A stretch of DNA of 64,000 nt, taken from Fidelibacterota bacterium. Lineage in GTDB: Bacteria > Fidelibacterota > Marinisomatia > Marinisomatales > Marinisomataceae. This document shows positions 20,420 to 30,569 of the stretch, in pieces; position 1 is the stretch's first letter; each line of letters begins with the position of its first letter. The stretch is from positions 1 through 64,000 of the forward strand of contig BPEH01000003.1 in the NCBI GenBank assembly GCA_019654715.1, read 5' to 3'. A model generated the notes under the pieces. That model made no database searches. It saw only the letters and a list, made by a program, of their open reading frames with translations, and was not told where the DNA came from. A program made the translations under genes and the position numbers.

Positions 20420-21002
20420 ATGAAAACTTGTATCTTCGGTGGGACTTTTGACCCCCCCATATTGGACATCTTTTGGTTGCGCAAACAGTTTTCGAATCTG
20501 AGCATTTTGAACGATTGATATTTGTTCCTGCTAATATTTCTCCTACCAAAAAAAATGGGGATAGTTCCTCACCTAAAACAAGGTTAAAGATGCTAGAAAT
20601 GTCTTTAATCAAAATACCAATTTTGAGATTTCAGATATAGAAATAAAAAGAGAAGGGGTTAGTTATACGGTTGACACATTGGAAGGGAAATTTTTAAATA
20701 GTTTAAATCTAGATAAAAAAGATTTATTCTTTCTTATGGGAAGCGACACTCTAAGAAGTTTTCATACCTGGAAAGACCCTGAAAAAATTATGGAATTATG
20801 TAATATCATTGTTGCTATTCGACCTGGTTTTGCTCCAAGCGATATTCCACAATGGATATTAGACAATGTACGTTTTGCAAACATACCAAGGTTTGAAGTT
20901 TCTTCCACAAACATAAGAGCAAGATGGAGAGAAGGAAAAACAATTAGATATATGGTTCCAAAAGAGGTATGGGAGTATATCAATGAAAATGAGTTATACT
21001 GA
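20420..21002 (+). CDS. nadD: Nicotinate-nucleotide adenylyltransferase NadD (frame breaks)
   Basis: It transfers AMP to nicotinate mononucleotide in NAD synthesis. A ribosome site AAAAGGA lies upstream of the ATG. The opening CIFGGTFDPP runs into a C7 tract at 20452-20458. Adding one C restores the nucleotidyltransferase motif DPPHIGHLLVAQTVF, so this break is a homopolymer error. A second break lies near 20600. The C-terminal part is clean, with LFFLMGSDTLRSFHTWKDP and the ISSTxIR-type motif written VSSTNIRARWREGK. Its stop overlaps the antiporter start by one base. Confidence 0.93.
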
Positions 21003-21925
21003 TGGCATCTAGTTTATTTTTCTTAGCTCTTGGTTCTGCCATCTTATTTGTAGGATCAGAATGGTTAATTAATGCTGCCAAAGCTATTGCAAGAAAATTA
21101 AGATTTTCAGATTTCGTAATTGGATTAACAGTTGTTGCAATCGGCACATCTTTTCCAGAGTTAGTAGTTGGTATTATATCAGCCTTAGGAGGGTATTCCG
21201 AATTTGTAATGGGTAATGTATTAGGATCTAATGTTGCAAATATTGGTCTGGCTCTAGGGTTGCCTGCTTTATTCTATAGCATCAAATTTCAAGTAAATCA
21301 TATTAGAGATGTAATAGCGTATAATATACTAGCATGTGTTTATTTATATTTTATTTCTTTAGATCATATGATATCGCTTGAAGATTCGTTAGGTCTGCTC
21401 CTTATTTTTTCAGTTTTTATATTTGGAAGAATCTTTAGAGCCAGTATCGATACTGAACCGAGCAATGGTACCCAGGTTTCTGGAAACATTTTTCCATCAC
21501 TGGTAAGGCTATTAGCCGGTGGTATGTGTTTATATTGGGGTTCTGAACTTTTTATTAATAATGGCGCAGTCCCCTTAATGAAAGAATCCGGATTTTCTGA
21601 AAGAGCTATTGGTATGACTGTTGTTGCTATCGGGACATCTCTTCCAGAAGTTTTTGTAACTATGGTAGCTTTGTCCAAGAAAGAGGTAGGTATATCATTA
21701 GGCAATATTATTGGTTCAAATATCCTAAATATTGTTTTTGTTTTAGGAATAGTAGGACTAATCAATCCTATAGCATTTAGTAATATTAATTTTGAATTAT
21801 TTTATGGATTGATTCTAGTATTTTTATTACTGCCTTTATCATTATTTTTTGGTGGATTAAATAGATCTTCAGGTATTTTTCTTTTATTGTTATATACTAT
21901 ATTCCTTTATTTACAGTTTTCATGA
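21002..21925 (+). CDS. Calcium/sodium antiporter, CaCA family (YrbG-like)
   Basis: An inner-membrane exchanger of 307 residues with about ten helices and two inverted halves. Each half carries the alpha-repeat signature: GLTVVAIGTSFPELVVG with GNVLGSNVANIGLALG in the first, and GMTVVAIGTSLPEVFVT with GNIIGSNILNIVFVLG in the second. The acidic residues in the two ThrSer-x-ProGlu motifs coordinate the cation. The start codon overlaps the nadD stop and the end overlaps the ftsE start, so it sits inside one tightly packed operon. Confidence 0.94.
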   Translation: MASSLFFLALGSAILFVGSEWLINAAKAIARKLRFSDFVIGLTVVAIGTSFPELVVGIISALGGYSEFVMGNVLGSNVANIGLALGLPALFYSIKFQVNHIRDVIAYNILACVYLYFISLDHMISLEDSLGLLLIFSVFIFGRIFRASIDTEPSNGTQVSGNIFPSLVRLLAGGMCLYWGSELFINNGAVPLMKESGFSERAIGMTVVAIGTSLPEVFVTMVALSKKEVGISLGNIIGSNILNIVFVLGIVGLINPIAFSNINFELFYGLILVFLLLPLSLFFGGLNRSSGIFLLLLYTIFLYLQFS

Positions 21926-22575
21926 TTGATTTTGAAAATATAACCTACAATTATTCTCATCAATCGGGGGTTTATGACATTGATTTGGAAATCCAAGATA
22001 ACGAATTTTGTTTTCTTGTTGGTCCTACTGGTTCTGGGAAAACTACACTATTAAAATTGCTTTATTTTGATTTGTTTCCTCATAAAGGAAAGGTGAATAT
22101 TCTAAATTATTCTTCAAAAAATGTTAAAAAATCTTCTATACACAAAATAAGAAAGAAAATTGGAGTTGTTTTTCAAGATTACAAACTTTTAAAGCAAAGG
22201 ACTGTATATGAGAATATTGCCTTACCTTTGCATATTAATGGAGTTGGTAGAAAAAAAATTAAACAACTTGTCAGAGAAGCATTAGACTTAACAGAATTAT
22301 CACATTATTCTAAGAAATTTCCTGATGAATTATCTGGCGGAGAACAACAACGGGTATGTATCGCTCGTGCAATTGTGAAGAATCCTGATATTATATTGGC
22401 CGATGAACCAACAGGAAATTTAGATCCTACTACGGGGCATAAGATTTTAAAAATATTTGAACAGATTAATAAAGAGGGGACATGCGTAGTTATGGCAACT
22501 CACAATTATAAACTTATTTCTGATAAAACATATCGAGTAATTGAATTAAATGAAGGTAGAATAGTCAGCGGATGA
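21922..22575 (+). CDS. ftsE: Cell division ATP-binding protein FtsE
   Basis: An ABC ATPase of 217 residues with Walker [13 protein letters not shown]-loop VVFQDYKLL, signature [14 protein letters not shown], Walker [13 protein letters not shown] and H-loop MATHN. FtsE with FtsX controls periplasmic amidases or hydrolases at the division site. FtsX is encoded immediately downstream with a 4-base overlap (ATGA), which distinguishes it from the related LolD. Confidence 0.95.
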   Translation: MIDFENITYNYSHQSGVYDIDLEIQDNEFCFLVGPTGSGKTTLLKLLYFDLFPHKGKVNILNYSSKNVKKSSIHKIRKKIGVVFQDYKLLKQRTVYENIALPLHINGVGRKKIKQLVREALDLTELSHYSKKFPDELSGGEQQRVCIARAIVKNPDIILADEPTGNLDPTTGHKILKIFEQINKEGTCVVMATHNYKLISDKTYRVIELNEGRIVSG

Positions 22576-23429
22576 TAGATAAGCTAGCATTTTTGTTTGT
22601 TGAAGGGATTAAAAACTTTACTAGGAATAAGCTTACTAATTTTCTATGTATTGTTACAATTTTTATCAACTTCACAATACTGGGTACCTTTTTTGTATTG
22701 GGATATAATACAGACAATGTTGTTAATTTTCTCCGGTCTAAATATACTTTTGAGATTTTCTTGAATTCAGAAACGAGCTTAGATCAAGCTGTTAATTTAA
22801 AGAATGAACTTTCGAATAATTCGTTGGTAACATCTGTTGATTTTATTGGTAAAGAGGAATCCGCAAAGATATTCTATGACGAATTTGGAGAAGATATTGT
22901 AGAAGTATTAGGATATAATCCCTTGCCGACTTCACTAAAGGTTAATTTAGAAGAGAATGGATTTGATGCTAATCAAGTCAATACACTTATTGAAGAGTAC
23001 AAATTAAATGCACTGATTGATGAGATAAGTTATCAAGGAAATTATATTGATGATATTGAGAGTAGAATCAATTTATTTATCTTTGCTTTCTTAGTCTTAG
23101 TGCTCCTAGTCATATTTATTTCAATCCAGATTATAGGAAACACAACAAATTTATCTTTATCCAATCGAAAGGATTTTATTGAAATCCTTCGATATAATGG
23201 TGCTTCAAATTTATTCATAAAAACCCCATTTTTTATTGAAACTTTCTTACAATCTCTCATAGGTTCATTGCTTGCATTTTTCCTAGTGAAATATGGATTT
23301 GTAGTAATAAATTCCTATCTTGGTGTCAATATAGAAATTGATTATTATTTATGGGCATGGATGATTGTTTTATCGCTTATTATAAGCATTTATGCGTCCG
23401 GTAGATCAATGAAGAGAATACTTGTATGA
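22572..23429 (+). CDS. ftsX: Cell division protein FtsX
   Basis: The membrane partner of FtsE. It has an N-terminal cytoplasmic helix (FVEGIKNFTRNKLTNFLCIV), one transmembrane segment, and an extracellular domain with the FtsX-type FLNSETSLDQAVNLKNEL and VDFIGKEESAKIFYDEFGED. Three more helices follow, including RKDFIEILRYNGASNLFI between them, as is usual for FtsX. At 285 residues it has normal length. It overlaps both neighbours by 4 bases; being followed directly by grpE is an unusual arrangement. Confidence 0.94.
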   Translation: MIDKLAFLFVEGIKNFTRNKLTNFLCIVTIFINFTILGTFFVLGYNTDNVVNFLRSKYTFEIFLNSETSLDQAVNLKNELSNNSLVTSVDFIGKEESAKIFYDEFGEDIVEVLGYNPLPTSLKVNLEENGFDANQVNTLIEEYKLNALIDEISYQGNYIDDIESRINLFIFAFLVLVLLVIFISIQIIGNTTNLSLSNRKDFIEILRYNGASNLFIKTPFFIETFLQSLIGSLLAFFLVKYGFVVINSYLGVNIEIDYYLWAWMIVLSLIISIYASGRSMKRILV

Positions 23430-23932
23430 GCAAAAAAATAAAGAATGGATCAAATGGTGATTTGGATAAAAAAAAGCCATTAAAAAAGAAAAGAATGACT
23501 AAAAAAGACTTAGAAAATGTTATTCAAGATCTAAAAAATAAAGAATTAAGATTAAGAGCAGAATTCGATAATTTTAGAAAGAGAAAAGAAACAGAAATCT
23601 CATCTATTCTAAAATACGAAGGTAAGAGTTTTATTTTAGACTTTTTATCTATTCTAGATACAATTAATCGTGGTATTGATTCATACAAAGATAAAGATAC
23701 TAGAAACGCACTTGTTCTCATTCAGAAAGATTTCTTAAAGAAAATGGAAGAAAGACAGATAACAGAATTTGGGGAAAAAGGGGATACTTTTGATCCCGAT
23801 TTACATGAAGCATTGACAACGACAAGCGACAAGAAAAAGAAAGACGATGAAATAGTAGAAGTCTATGAAGTGGGAGTTAAATATAAAGATTTAATTATTA
23901 AACATGCTAAAGTAGTGGTAAATAAAAAATGA
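23426..23932 (+). CDS. grpE: Nucleotide exchange factor GrpE
   Basis: Lys-rich N-terminus, then the long coiled-coil helix (KDLENVIQDLKNKELRLRAE) running into FDNFRKRKETEIS. The C-terminal beta-wing contains FDPDLHEALTTTSDKKKKDD and ends in the usual ILRPAKVVV-like stretch, here DLIIKHAKVVVNKK. GrpE exchanges ADP on DnaK. It overlaps ftsX and dnaJ by 4 bases each. No dnaK or hrcA is present in the window, and I see no CIRCE-type inverted repeat upstream, so heat-shock regulation of this copy is not evident. Confidence 0.94.
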   Translation: MSKKIKNGSNGDLDKKKPLKKKRMTKKDLENVIQDLKNKELRLRAEFDNFRKRKETEISSILKYEGKSFILDFLSILDTINRGIDSYKDKDTRNALVLIQKDFLKKMEERQITEFGEKGDTFDPDLHEALTTTSDKKKKDDEIVEVYEVGVKYKDLIIKHAKVVVNKK

Positions 23933-25011
23933 GAGATTACTACGACATATTAGGGGTTTCAAAAGATTCAAATGAAACAGAAATTAAACGTGCCTATCGT
24001 AAAATTGCTATGAAGTATCATCCAGATCGTAATCCTGATAACAAAAAAGCTGAGAACAAGTTTAAAGAAGCAGCTGAAGCATATTCTATTCTAAGCGATT
24101 CATCTAAGAGACAACAGTATGATCAATTTGGTCATTCTGCCTTTAATGGTATGGGAGGTGGACAGGCAGGATTTAGATCAATGAATATGGAAGATATTTT
24201 TAGTCAATTCGGTGACATTTTTGGTGGGAATAATCCTTTTGAATCTTTCTTTTCTGGTGGGAGAGTTGCTTCCAGAGCAAAAACTGGCGGGGATGTTAAA
24301 GTAAAGATTAAAGTTACATATGCTGAAATTGTAAATGGTGGTTCTAAAAAAATTAAGTTAAAAAAATTAAAATTAGCAGAGGGTGCTACATTTACTAACT
24401 GTTCAATGTGTGGAGGATCTGGCCAAGTAACGAAAGTAACAAATTCTTTTCTTGGTCAAATGCGTTCCACATCAATTTGTCCTCAATGTAAAGGATATGG
24501 TAAAGTTATTAATCATAGACCGTCTGGTTCAGATAAGAATGGTATGGTGAAAGTAGAAGAAACAATCAAAATTAATATTCCAGTTGGGGTTGAGACTGGT
24601 AATTATATGACGCTAGAGTCACAAGGGCATGAAGATATTAATAAGACTTCTGGGGATTTGTATGTTTTCTTTGAAGAGGAAGTACATGAACATTTTTCAA
24701 GGTATGGTGATGATTTACTTTTACAAGTAAGGATTGGTTTTTCTCAAGCCGTTTTTGGAGATAAAATTGAGGTCCCAACAATTAATGGCAAAGCAAGTCT
24801 TAAGATTCCAGCAGGTATTGAACCAGGGCAGATTCTAAGAATTAGAGGAAAAGGGTTTCCGAGATTGAGAAAATCTGGTAGGGGAAATCAGCTTGTGAAA
24901 ATTCAAATTGATATTCCTAAAAAATTATCTACTGATGAAAAAAAGATTATAAAAGAGTATCATGATATAACTGCAAGTAAGGACATTATCTTCGAAAAGT
25001 TTGACGATTAA
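23929..25011 (+). CDS. dnaJ: Chaperone DnaJ with reduced zinc domain
   Basis: The J domain is complete (DYYDILGVSKDSNETEIKRA, HPD at residues 31-33), followed by a Gly/Phe region. The zinc domain has only two CxxCxGxG motifs (CSMCGGSG at 158-165, CPQCKGYG at 184-191) instead of four. Judged by the flanking GQVTKV and LGQMRSTSICP, these are motifs 2 and 3 (zinc centre II), so centre I is missing. The C-terminal substrate domains follow with GVETGNYMTLESQGHED and IPAGIEPGQILRIRGKGFP. The frame is clean, so the loss is not a sequencing artefact. It overlaps grpE. Confidence 0.95.
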   Translation: MRDYYDILGVSKDSNETEIKRAYRKIAMKYHPDRNPDNKKAENKFKEAAEAYSILSDSSKRQQYDQFGHSAFNGMGGGQAGFRSMNMEDIFSQFGDIFGGNNPFESFFSGGRVASRAKTGGDVKVKIKVTYAEIVNGGSKKIKLKKLKLAEGATFTNCSMCGGSGQVTKVTNSFLGQMRSTSICPQCKGYGKVINHRPSGSDKNGMVKVEETIKINIPVGVETGNYMTLESQGHEDINKTSGDLYVFFEEEVHEHFSRYGDDLLLQVRIGFSQAVFGDKIEVPTINGKASLKIPAGIEPGQILRIRGKGFPRLRKSGRGNQLVKIQIDIPKKLSTDEKKIIKEYHDITASKDIIFEKFDD

Positions 25012-25056
25012 TGCCTTGCTATGAATCTTATTTATTGTAAATTCAGATAACACAAA

Positions 25057-25836
25057 ATGGACAAAACAAAACAAAAATTCTTCAACGACTACCTCGAAAT
25101 AATCACTTTTTTTATTTTTCTTCTTATGTTGGTCGTTATTTATGTTCCTAGTGTAATATGGGAAGAAGAAGATGCTTATAAAGATGAGAGCAGATTCCGC
25201 ATGCAGAGCGTGTATAATATCGAAAATTTTTATAATATTTTGGTTGGTGAATATGAAGAAGATGGATTGAAAGCTCTTCGTCTTGTTAATGCTGTGAGAG
25301 ATTCTCTAACAGCAGATTCACTTTTTCTTGGCGAACAATCGGTCAAATTGAGTGGGGAAGAATTTTTAGTCAATATTCCTAGGGGGTTTGATGTTGAATA
25401 TGATACTACATTTGGACTTAGAAGGGTCGCAAAGGAAACTGTAGTAGATACAACTGTTACGGTATTGATGCTTACTGAAGACGGTGTAGAAGATACCGTT
25501 TATGTCCAAAAAAATAATCTAAGTAATACACTTTCAGATCCATTGTTTGTGAAAGTTGTTAATGAAAACACATTTGAACGTGTTGAGACAGTTTCTTATT
25601 TTAATAAGAGATTTAGAAAAGAAAGAGACCCAGAATACAATTTTGTTGCTCTTCCTGATTCTTCTCAATTCAATTGCCCATTAACAAATGAGCCTTATAT
25701 CATTGAGATTAGTCCAAACTCTGTACGAGTTTCTAGCCCAATTCGTTCTTATAGAGATAATAGATATGGATTCTTTGCTTTAAAAACCAGAAGTCATGGA
25801 TATATCATTGATGGAACCAGAAGTTGGGATAACTAG
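25057..25836 (+). CDS. Single-pass membrane protein of unknown function
   Basis: I do not recognise this family. It has one N-terminal transmembrane helix (IITFFIFLLMLVVIYVPSVI) after a short Lys-rich cytoplasmic end. A mostly acidic, beta-rich external part of about 220 residues follows. Segments include DESRFRMQSVYNIENFYNIL, FNCPLTNEPYIIEISPNSV and a basic-aromatic C terminus (RSYRDNRYGFFALKTRSHGY). It sits 4 bases before a GspL/PilM-like gene, so it may be part of the same envelope complex, such as a pilus or secretion-like machine. That is inference only. Confidence 0.55.
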   Translation: MDKTKQKFFNDYLEIITFFIFLLMLVVIYVPSVIWEEEDAYKDESRFRMQSVYNIENFYNILVGEYEEDGLKALRLVNAVRDSLTADSLFLGEQSVKLSGEEFLVNIPRGFDVEYDTTFGLRRVAKETVVDTTVTVLMLTEDGVEDTVYVQKNNLSNTLSDPLFVKVVNENTFERVETVSYFNKRFRKERDPEYNFVALPDSSQFNCPLTNEPYIIEISPNSVRVSSPIRSYRDNRYGFFALKTRSHGYIIDGTRSWDN

Positions 25837-25840
25837 TTGA

Positions 25841-27319
25841 TTGCTATACTTTATAGTACATAACAATACTCTTGTCGTATTCAAGAGAAATCTTGAAGAA
25901 GATAAATTAATTCTTCAATCAAAAGTAAAATTTCATCATTCCTTATCATCGACTATTTATGACCCGAAACTATTAAGCAATGTTATTGCCCAATCATTGG
26001 ATGAATTAAATGAAAAAATAGTACTGGAGAATCAAGAAGCCTCAATTGTCATTAATGATGAACTTTTATCTCATTCACTAGTTATTAGCTCAGAAAAAGA
26101 TGATATAAAATTAGCTGAGAAGATAAAGAATGAACTTCAGATCAAGTGGAAAGATTTATTTAGCAACTATCTTTATGCTGCAGAGAGTAGAAAATCATCA
26201 AAGAAGTTTATTCATGTGGTTGAGATTAATCATTATCTAAAAGAGAAGATTAAGCTCAATTTCAATAATTTTGGTATCGATATTAAAGCGCTTGTTCCTC
26301 TTTCAAGTGTGATACTTGCTCATACAAAAACAACCCAATATGGAGTAGTTAAATCTTTAAAAAACTATCTTATTTTTAACTATGCAAGGAAAGGGTTTTC
26401 TTTTTTCAAGGCTACTTATGGTGGAAGGAAAAAGACATTTAATAAAATTATAGGCTTAAATGATTTGCAAAAAATTTCAGAAGGAACACTCAAAAAATCT
26501 AACTCAAAGTATCTCTTATTTTCTGATTTAGATGTTGTAAAAATTCTGTCACAATTAATTGATGCATCTTCTCCAATTTTGAATTTTATTAACCCAGTTG
26601 GGATTCAAATTATTGATGGTAGCGCATATAAAAGAAAAAGAACTTTTACTAAACAGAAAAAAGAAACCAATTTTTTCAATTATCTTAGAAATATAGTTGC
26701 CGCATTCTTAACATTAATTTTGGTAGTTTTCTTCTTTGGTCTGTCAACAAAACAGATTTGAAGTCATTAAATACTGAAGTGGTTTCCGATATGATTGAAG
26801 AACCTGTTATAACCGATGTGATACCGAAGAAAATCCTTTTGAATTTTATAATGCTAAATCACATAGCATGATCAATGTATTTGATTCGATTGTTACTGAG
26901 TATGGTAATTCGATTAGTCTGTTAAGTATTGTTGATGGAGTTGTCTCTGGGGAAAGGGGAAATGAAAGCCTTTTATCTTATTAAATGGTGTTGACCCCAA
27001 TGCAGTGAAACAGATTGATTTGTCGAAGAAAAAGTTGTATATAAGATTGATCCCTATTTGCCTACTGAATTAAGTACAAATTCTACTTCAATTTCTAATT
27101 TCCTTAACTGGATTCTTGATATAAGGAAATCGAATTTAAAATAATCGATGGAGTGCTATTAGAAGAGAAGTAGACAATGTAATCTTAAGGATTGATGGGC
27201 TAGAGCTTTCTAATGAAATTATTGATCAATTACTAAATTTTAATAATTTTATTATGAGAAAAATCTTATTTACCAAGGCTGATAATTCAATTCATTTTTA
27301 TATTACTGTTCTAAGTTAA
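25841..27319 (+). CDS. GspL/PilM-like membrane protein (3' third frame-broken)
   Basis: The first about 280 residues look like a cytoplasmic actin-like domain without strong nucleotide motifs (FIVHNNTLVVFKRN opening, HVVEINHYLKEKIKLNFNNF in the middle). A Lys-rich stretch and one transmembrane helix follow (IVAAFLTLILVVFFFGLS). The reading frame stops at 26761, but coding-like sequence continues in other frames to the TAA at 27317-27319. Readable pieces are LNTEVVSDMIEEPV, NSISLLSIVDGVVSG and KIDPYLPTELSTNSTSISNF. Cytoplasmic actin fold, helix and periplasmic tail match GspL/PilM-N architecture. Start is TTG. Assignment is tentative. Confidence 0.5.
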
Positions 27320-27825
27320 TGAAAATATTAGCAGGCCAATTTAAGAACCATCCCATTCAATCAAATCAGAAGTTTGAATATCGTCCAACAACATCTATTG
27401 CAAGAAAGAGATGTTTGATGTCCTCAAATCTTTAGAGGGTAAACATTTTTTAGATTTATATTCAGGATCAGGCATGATTGGGTTTGAAGCTTCGAGCAGA
27501 GGAGCTGAATCTGTCACGTTTGTTGAATTAAATAAAAAACATATGAATCAAATCATTACTAATGCCAAAACGTTCCATATGACCATTTTAGTTTTTTTAG
27601 TAAGAGATGTCCATAGGTTTTTAAAGAAATCTGTACAATATGACATCATTTTTGCAGATCCACCGTATCATATTTCTAGTATTAATAAATTTAAATAGAA
27701 TTATGTCTTGATAGGTAAATCCAGGAGGGGTTTTTATCTTAGAATGTAGCAAGAAGGAATCTATTGCAGGATATAATAAAATTAGTAAATTTGGGGGCAC
27801 AAACTTACTTTACTGGCAGGTATGA
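27319..27825 (+). CDS. rsmD: 16S rRNA (guanine(966)-N(2))-methyltransferase RsmD (frame breaks)
   Basis: Methylates G966 of 16S rRNA. The ATG overlaps the previous stop (TAATG). MKILAGQFKNHPI and YRPTTSIARKR match the family N terminus. A frame change near 27410 leads into the SAM-binding motif LDLYSGSGMIGFEASSRGAE and the catalytic DIIFADPPYH. A second break near 27690 leads to NPGGVFILECSKKE and the end at 27825. The stop overlaps the coaD start (ATGA). Confidence 0.88.
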
Positions 27826-28301
27826 AAAAAATTATATATCCAGGGACGTTTGATCCGATTCACTATGGTCATATAGACATAGCAAAAAGGGCTTCTAAAT
27901 TATTTGATGAAGTACATATTTGTATATCTGATAATCTTGAAAAGAATCCATTGTTTACCCATGATGAACGGGTTTCAATGATTGAAGAATGTTTGAATGA
28001 TATCAGCAATATTTATGTCCATTCTAATCCAAAAAATTTGGTAGTGAATTTTGCAAGAGATTGTGGTGCTGTGCAATTATTCGAGGGCTGAGACATGTAA
28101 GTGACTTTGAATTCGAATTCCAGATGGCAAATGTGAATTATGGAATCAATCCATCGATTTCTACATTACTGATGATACCTAATGAGAAATTCCTTCATTT
28201 AAAATTTAACAATTATTAAAGATCTAGCCAGGCATGGTGCAGATTTGAAAAAATTTGTTCCAAAAAATATTGAAGATAAACTAAAAGATAAATTAAAGTA
28301 A
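27822..28301 (+). CDS. coaD: Phosphopantetheine adenylyltransferase CoaD (frame breaks)
   Basis: Catalyses the penultimate step of coenzyme A synthesis. The nucleotidyltransferase start reads IIYPGTFDPIHYGHIDIAKR with the HxGH motif (HYGH). HDERVSMIEE and the frame-broken GLRHVSDFEFEFQMA (expected RGLRxxxDFExExQMA) complete the active site. Breaks lie near 28085 and 28205. The tail IIKDLARHGADLKKFVP is readable, and the stop TAA shares its last A with the following ATG. The usual S/T-P-x-Y segment near the end is altered to PSISTLLMIPNEKF. Confidence 0.9.
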
Positions 28302-29563
28302 TGGCTGAAAAAATTAAATTTACTGATGGAAAAATTTGTTGTTTCTGATAATCCAATCATTCCATTTATAGAGGGAGATGGTATCGGACCTGACATTTGG
28401 AATGCTACTGAGAAAGTAATCGATGCAGCAGTTCATAAAGCATACGATTCTTCAAAGAGGGTTGAATGGTTTGAAGTATTTGCGGGCGAAAAGTCATTGA
28501 GAGAAATGGGAGTGGTTGCCTAATGATACTCTTGATATGATTAGAGAACATCTTATTGCTATTAAAGGACCCTTACGACGCCAATTGGTGGTGGTATCCG
28601 ATCATTAAATGTAACATTAAGAAAAGAGTTAGATCTCTTTGCTTGTGTGAGGCCAATCCAATGGTATAAAGGGACTCCTTCTCCTTTATCAGATCCTAGC
28701 AAAGTAAACATGACAATTTTTCGAGAAAATACCGAAGATATTTATGCCGGGATAGAATGGGAAAATGGAACGGAAGAATCACAAAAAATTATTGGATTAA
28801 TTAACGAACTAGGGATGGAAGGGAAAATACGATTTCCTGATTCCAGTTCAATTGGGATTAAGCCTATTTCACAAGAAGGAACCAATCGTCTGGTTCACTC
28901 TGCGATTCAGTATGCATTAAAGAACAATCGTAAAACACTTACCTTGGTGCAAAAAGGGGAATATTATGAAGTTTACTGAAGGGTATTTTAAGAAATGGGG
29001 ATACGAATATGCTGAAACCCATTTTGCTGACCAAGTGTTTACTTGGAATCAGTATGATAAAATTGAAGAATCTGATGGCAAAGAACGGCAGATAAAGCAC
29101 AATCTGACGCGATTAATAATGGAAAATTATTAGTAAAAGATGTGATTACAGATGCATTTTTACAGCAAATTTTACTACGACCAGCCGAATATGATGTAAT
29201 TGCTACTATGAACCTAAATGGTGACTATATTTCTGACGCAGCCGCCGCATCTGTGGGAGGCATTGGTATTGCTCCTGGCGCGAATATTAACTTTGATACA
29301 GGTCACGCTATTTTTGAAGCAACCCATGGTACCGCGCCAAAATATGCTGGATTGGATAAAGTCAATCCACCCTTCGGTAATATTATCTGGGGCATTGATG
29401 TTAGAATATATGGGATGGAATAAAGGCTTCTGACTTGATTACCAACGGGTTAGAAAAAACAATTTCTTCAAAACGTGTAACCTATGATTTTCATCGACTA
29501 CTTGACGGAGCCACATTATTGAAATGTTCAGAATTTGGCGACGAAATCATTAACAATTTTTAA
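28301..29563 (+). CDS. icd: Isocitrate dehydrogenase, NADP-type (several frame breaks)
   Basis: Oxidises isocitrate to 2-oxoglutarate in the TCA cycle. Readable segments in order are [101 protein letters not shown] and [20 protein letters not shown]. The end has [16 protein letters not shown], then [20 protein letters not shown] and a final DFHRLLDGA. That covers a full-length icd. Frame breaks occur near 28325, 28510, 28570, 28965, 29090 and 29400, in a stretch of generally poor sequence. Start and stop overlap or nearly touch both neighbours. Confidence 0.92.
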
Positions 29564-29572
29564 TTTCCTATC

Positions 29573-30556
29573 ATGTTTATCGACTACGCAAAGATTGAGT
29601 TGCAAGCAGGCAACGGTGGAACTGGTATTGTATCTTTTCATAGAGAAAAGTACATAGATAAAGGCGGTCCTAGCGGAGGAGATGGTGGCAAAGGCGGTGA
29701 TATTGTCTTTTCAACCAATCCTAACCTACATACCTTACAAGATATTCGATATCGTCGTCTATATAAAGGGAAAAAAGGGGATCTGGTGGTCCCAATAAAA
29801 GAACCGGAAAATCAGGCGAAAATTTAGTAATAGAAATTCCCTGGGTACTGTGGTTAAAAATGCAAAATCAAGCAAAGTGATTCTAGATATGGTGGAAGAA
29901 AATCAAACCCATATTGTATGTGAAGGGGGAATTGGTGGTAAAGGAAATCATCACTTTAAATCTTCCACCCAACAAACACCGCGTTTTTCACAAAAAGGAA
30001 TGTCAGGGGAAAACATCTTACAGTAGAGCTAGAATTAAAAGTATTAGCGGATGTAGGGCTAGTAGGATTACCGAATGCAGGGAAATCGACCTTGCTTTCT
30101 GTAATGACTACCGCAAAACCAAAAATAGCTGATTATCCGTTTACTACCTTACAGCCCCATCTAGGGATTGTAAAATATGGAGAATACCAATCCTTTGTCA
30201 TGGCAGATATTCCCGGGGTTAAAAGAAGGGGGCAAGCCAAGGGAAAAAGGGGTTGGACATCAGTTTTTAAAACATATTGAACGCAATAAAATTTTATTGT
30301 TTTTAATTGATATTTTGGATGAAATCCTCAAGACACTTTTAATAAGCTCAAAAAAGAATTAGAGACATTTAATGATACGCTTATGGAGAAACCAACCTTA
30401 GTAGTGCGTACCAAACTAGATACTATTAAAGATCCAGAAACATTAGATCAATGGAATGGGTTTTCTGAGGAATATATTGATATCTCATCTGTGAGTAAAT
30501 CTGGGCTTGACAATTTAAAAGATAGACTAGTATCTTTTTTATCTAGTAGTTTATAA
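29573..30556 (+). CDS. obgE: GTPase Obg/CgtA (several frame breaks)
   Basis: A ribosome-assembly GTPase. The Gly-rich N-terminal Obg fold is clear ([44 protein letters not shown]). After a break near 29790 the segment [15 protein letters not shown] follows. The G domain then begins with [15 protein letters not shown] and contains [13 protein letters not shown] and ADIPG, with further breaks near 29925-29990 and 30235. The end reads [14 protein letters not shown] and [21 protein letters not shown] tRNA gene starts 13 bases after the stop. Confidence 0.92.
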
Positions 30557-30569
30557 ATTATCCAAACTT

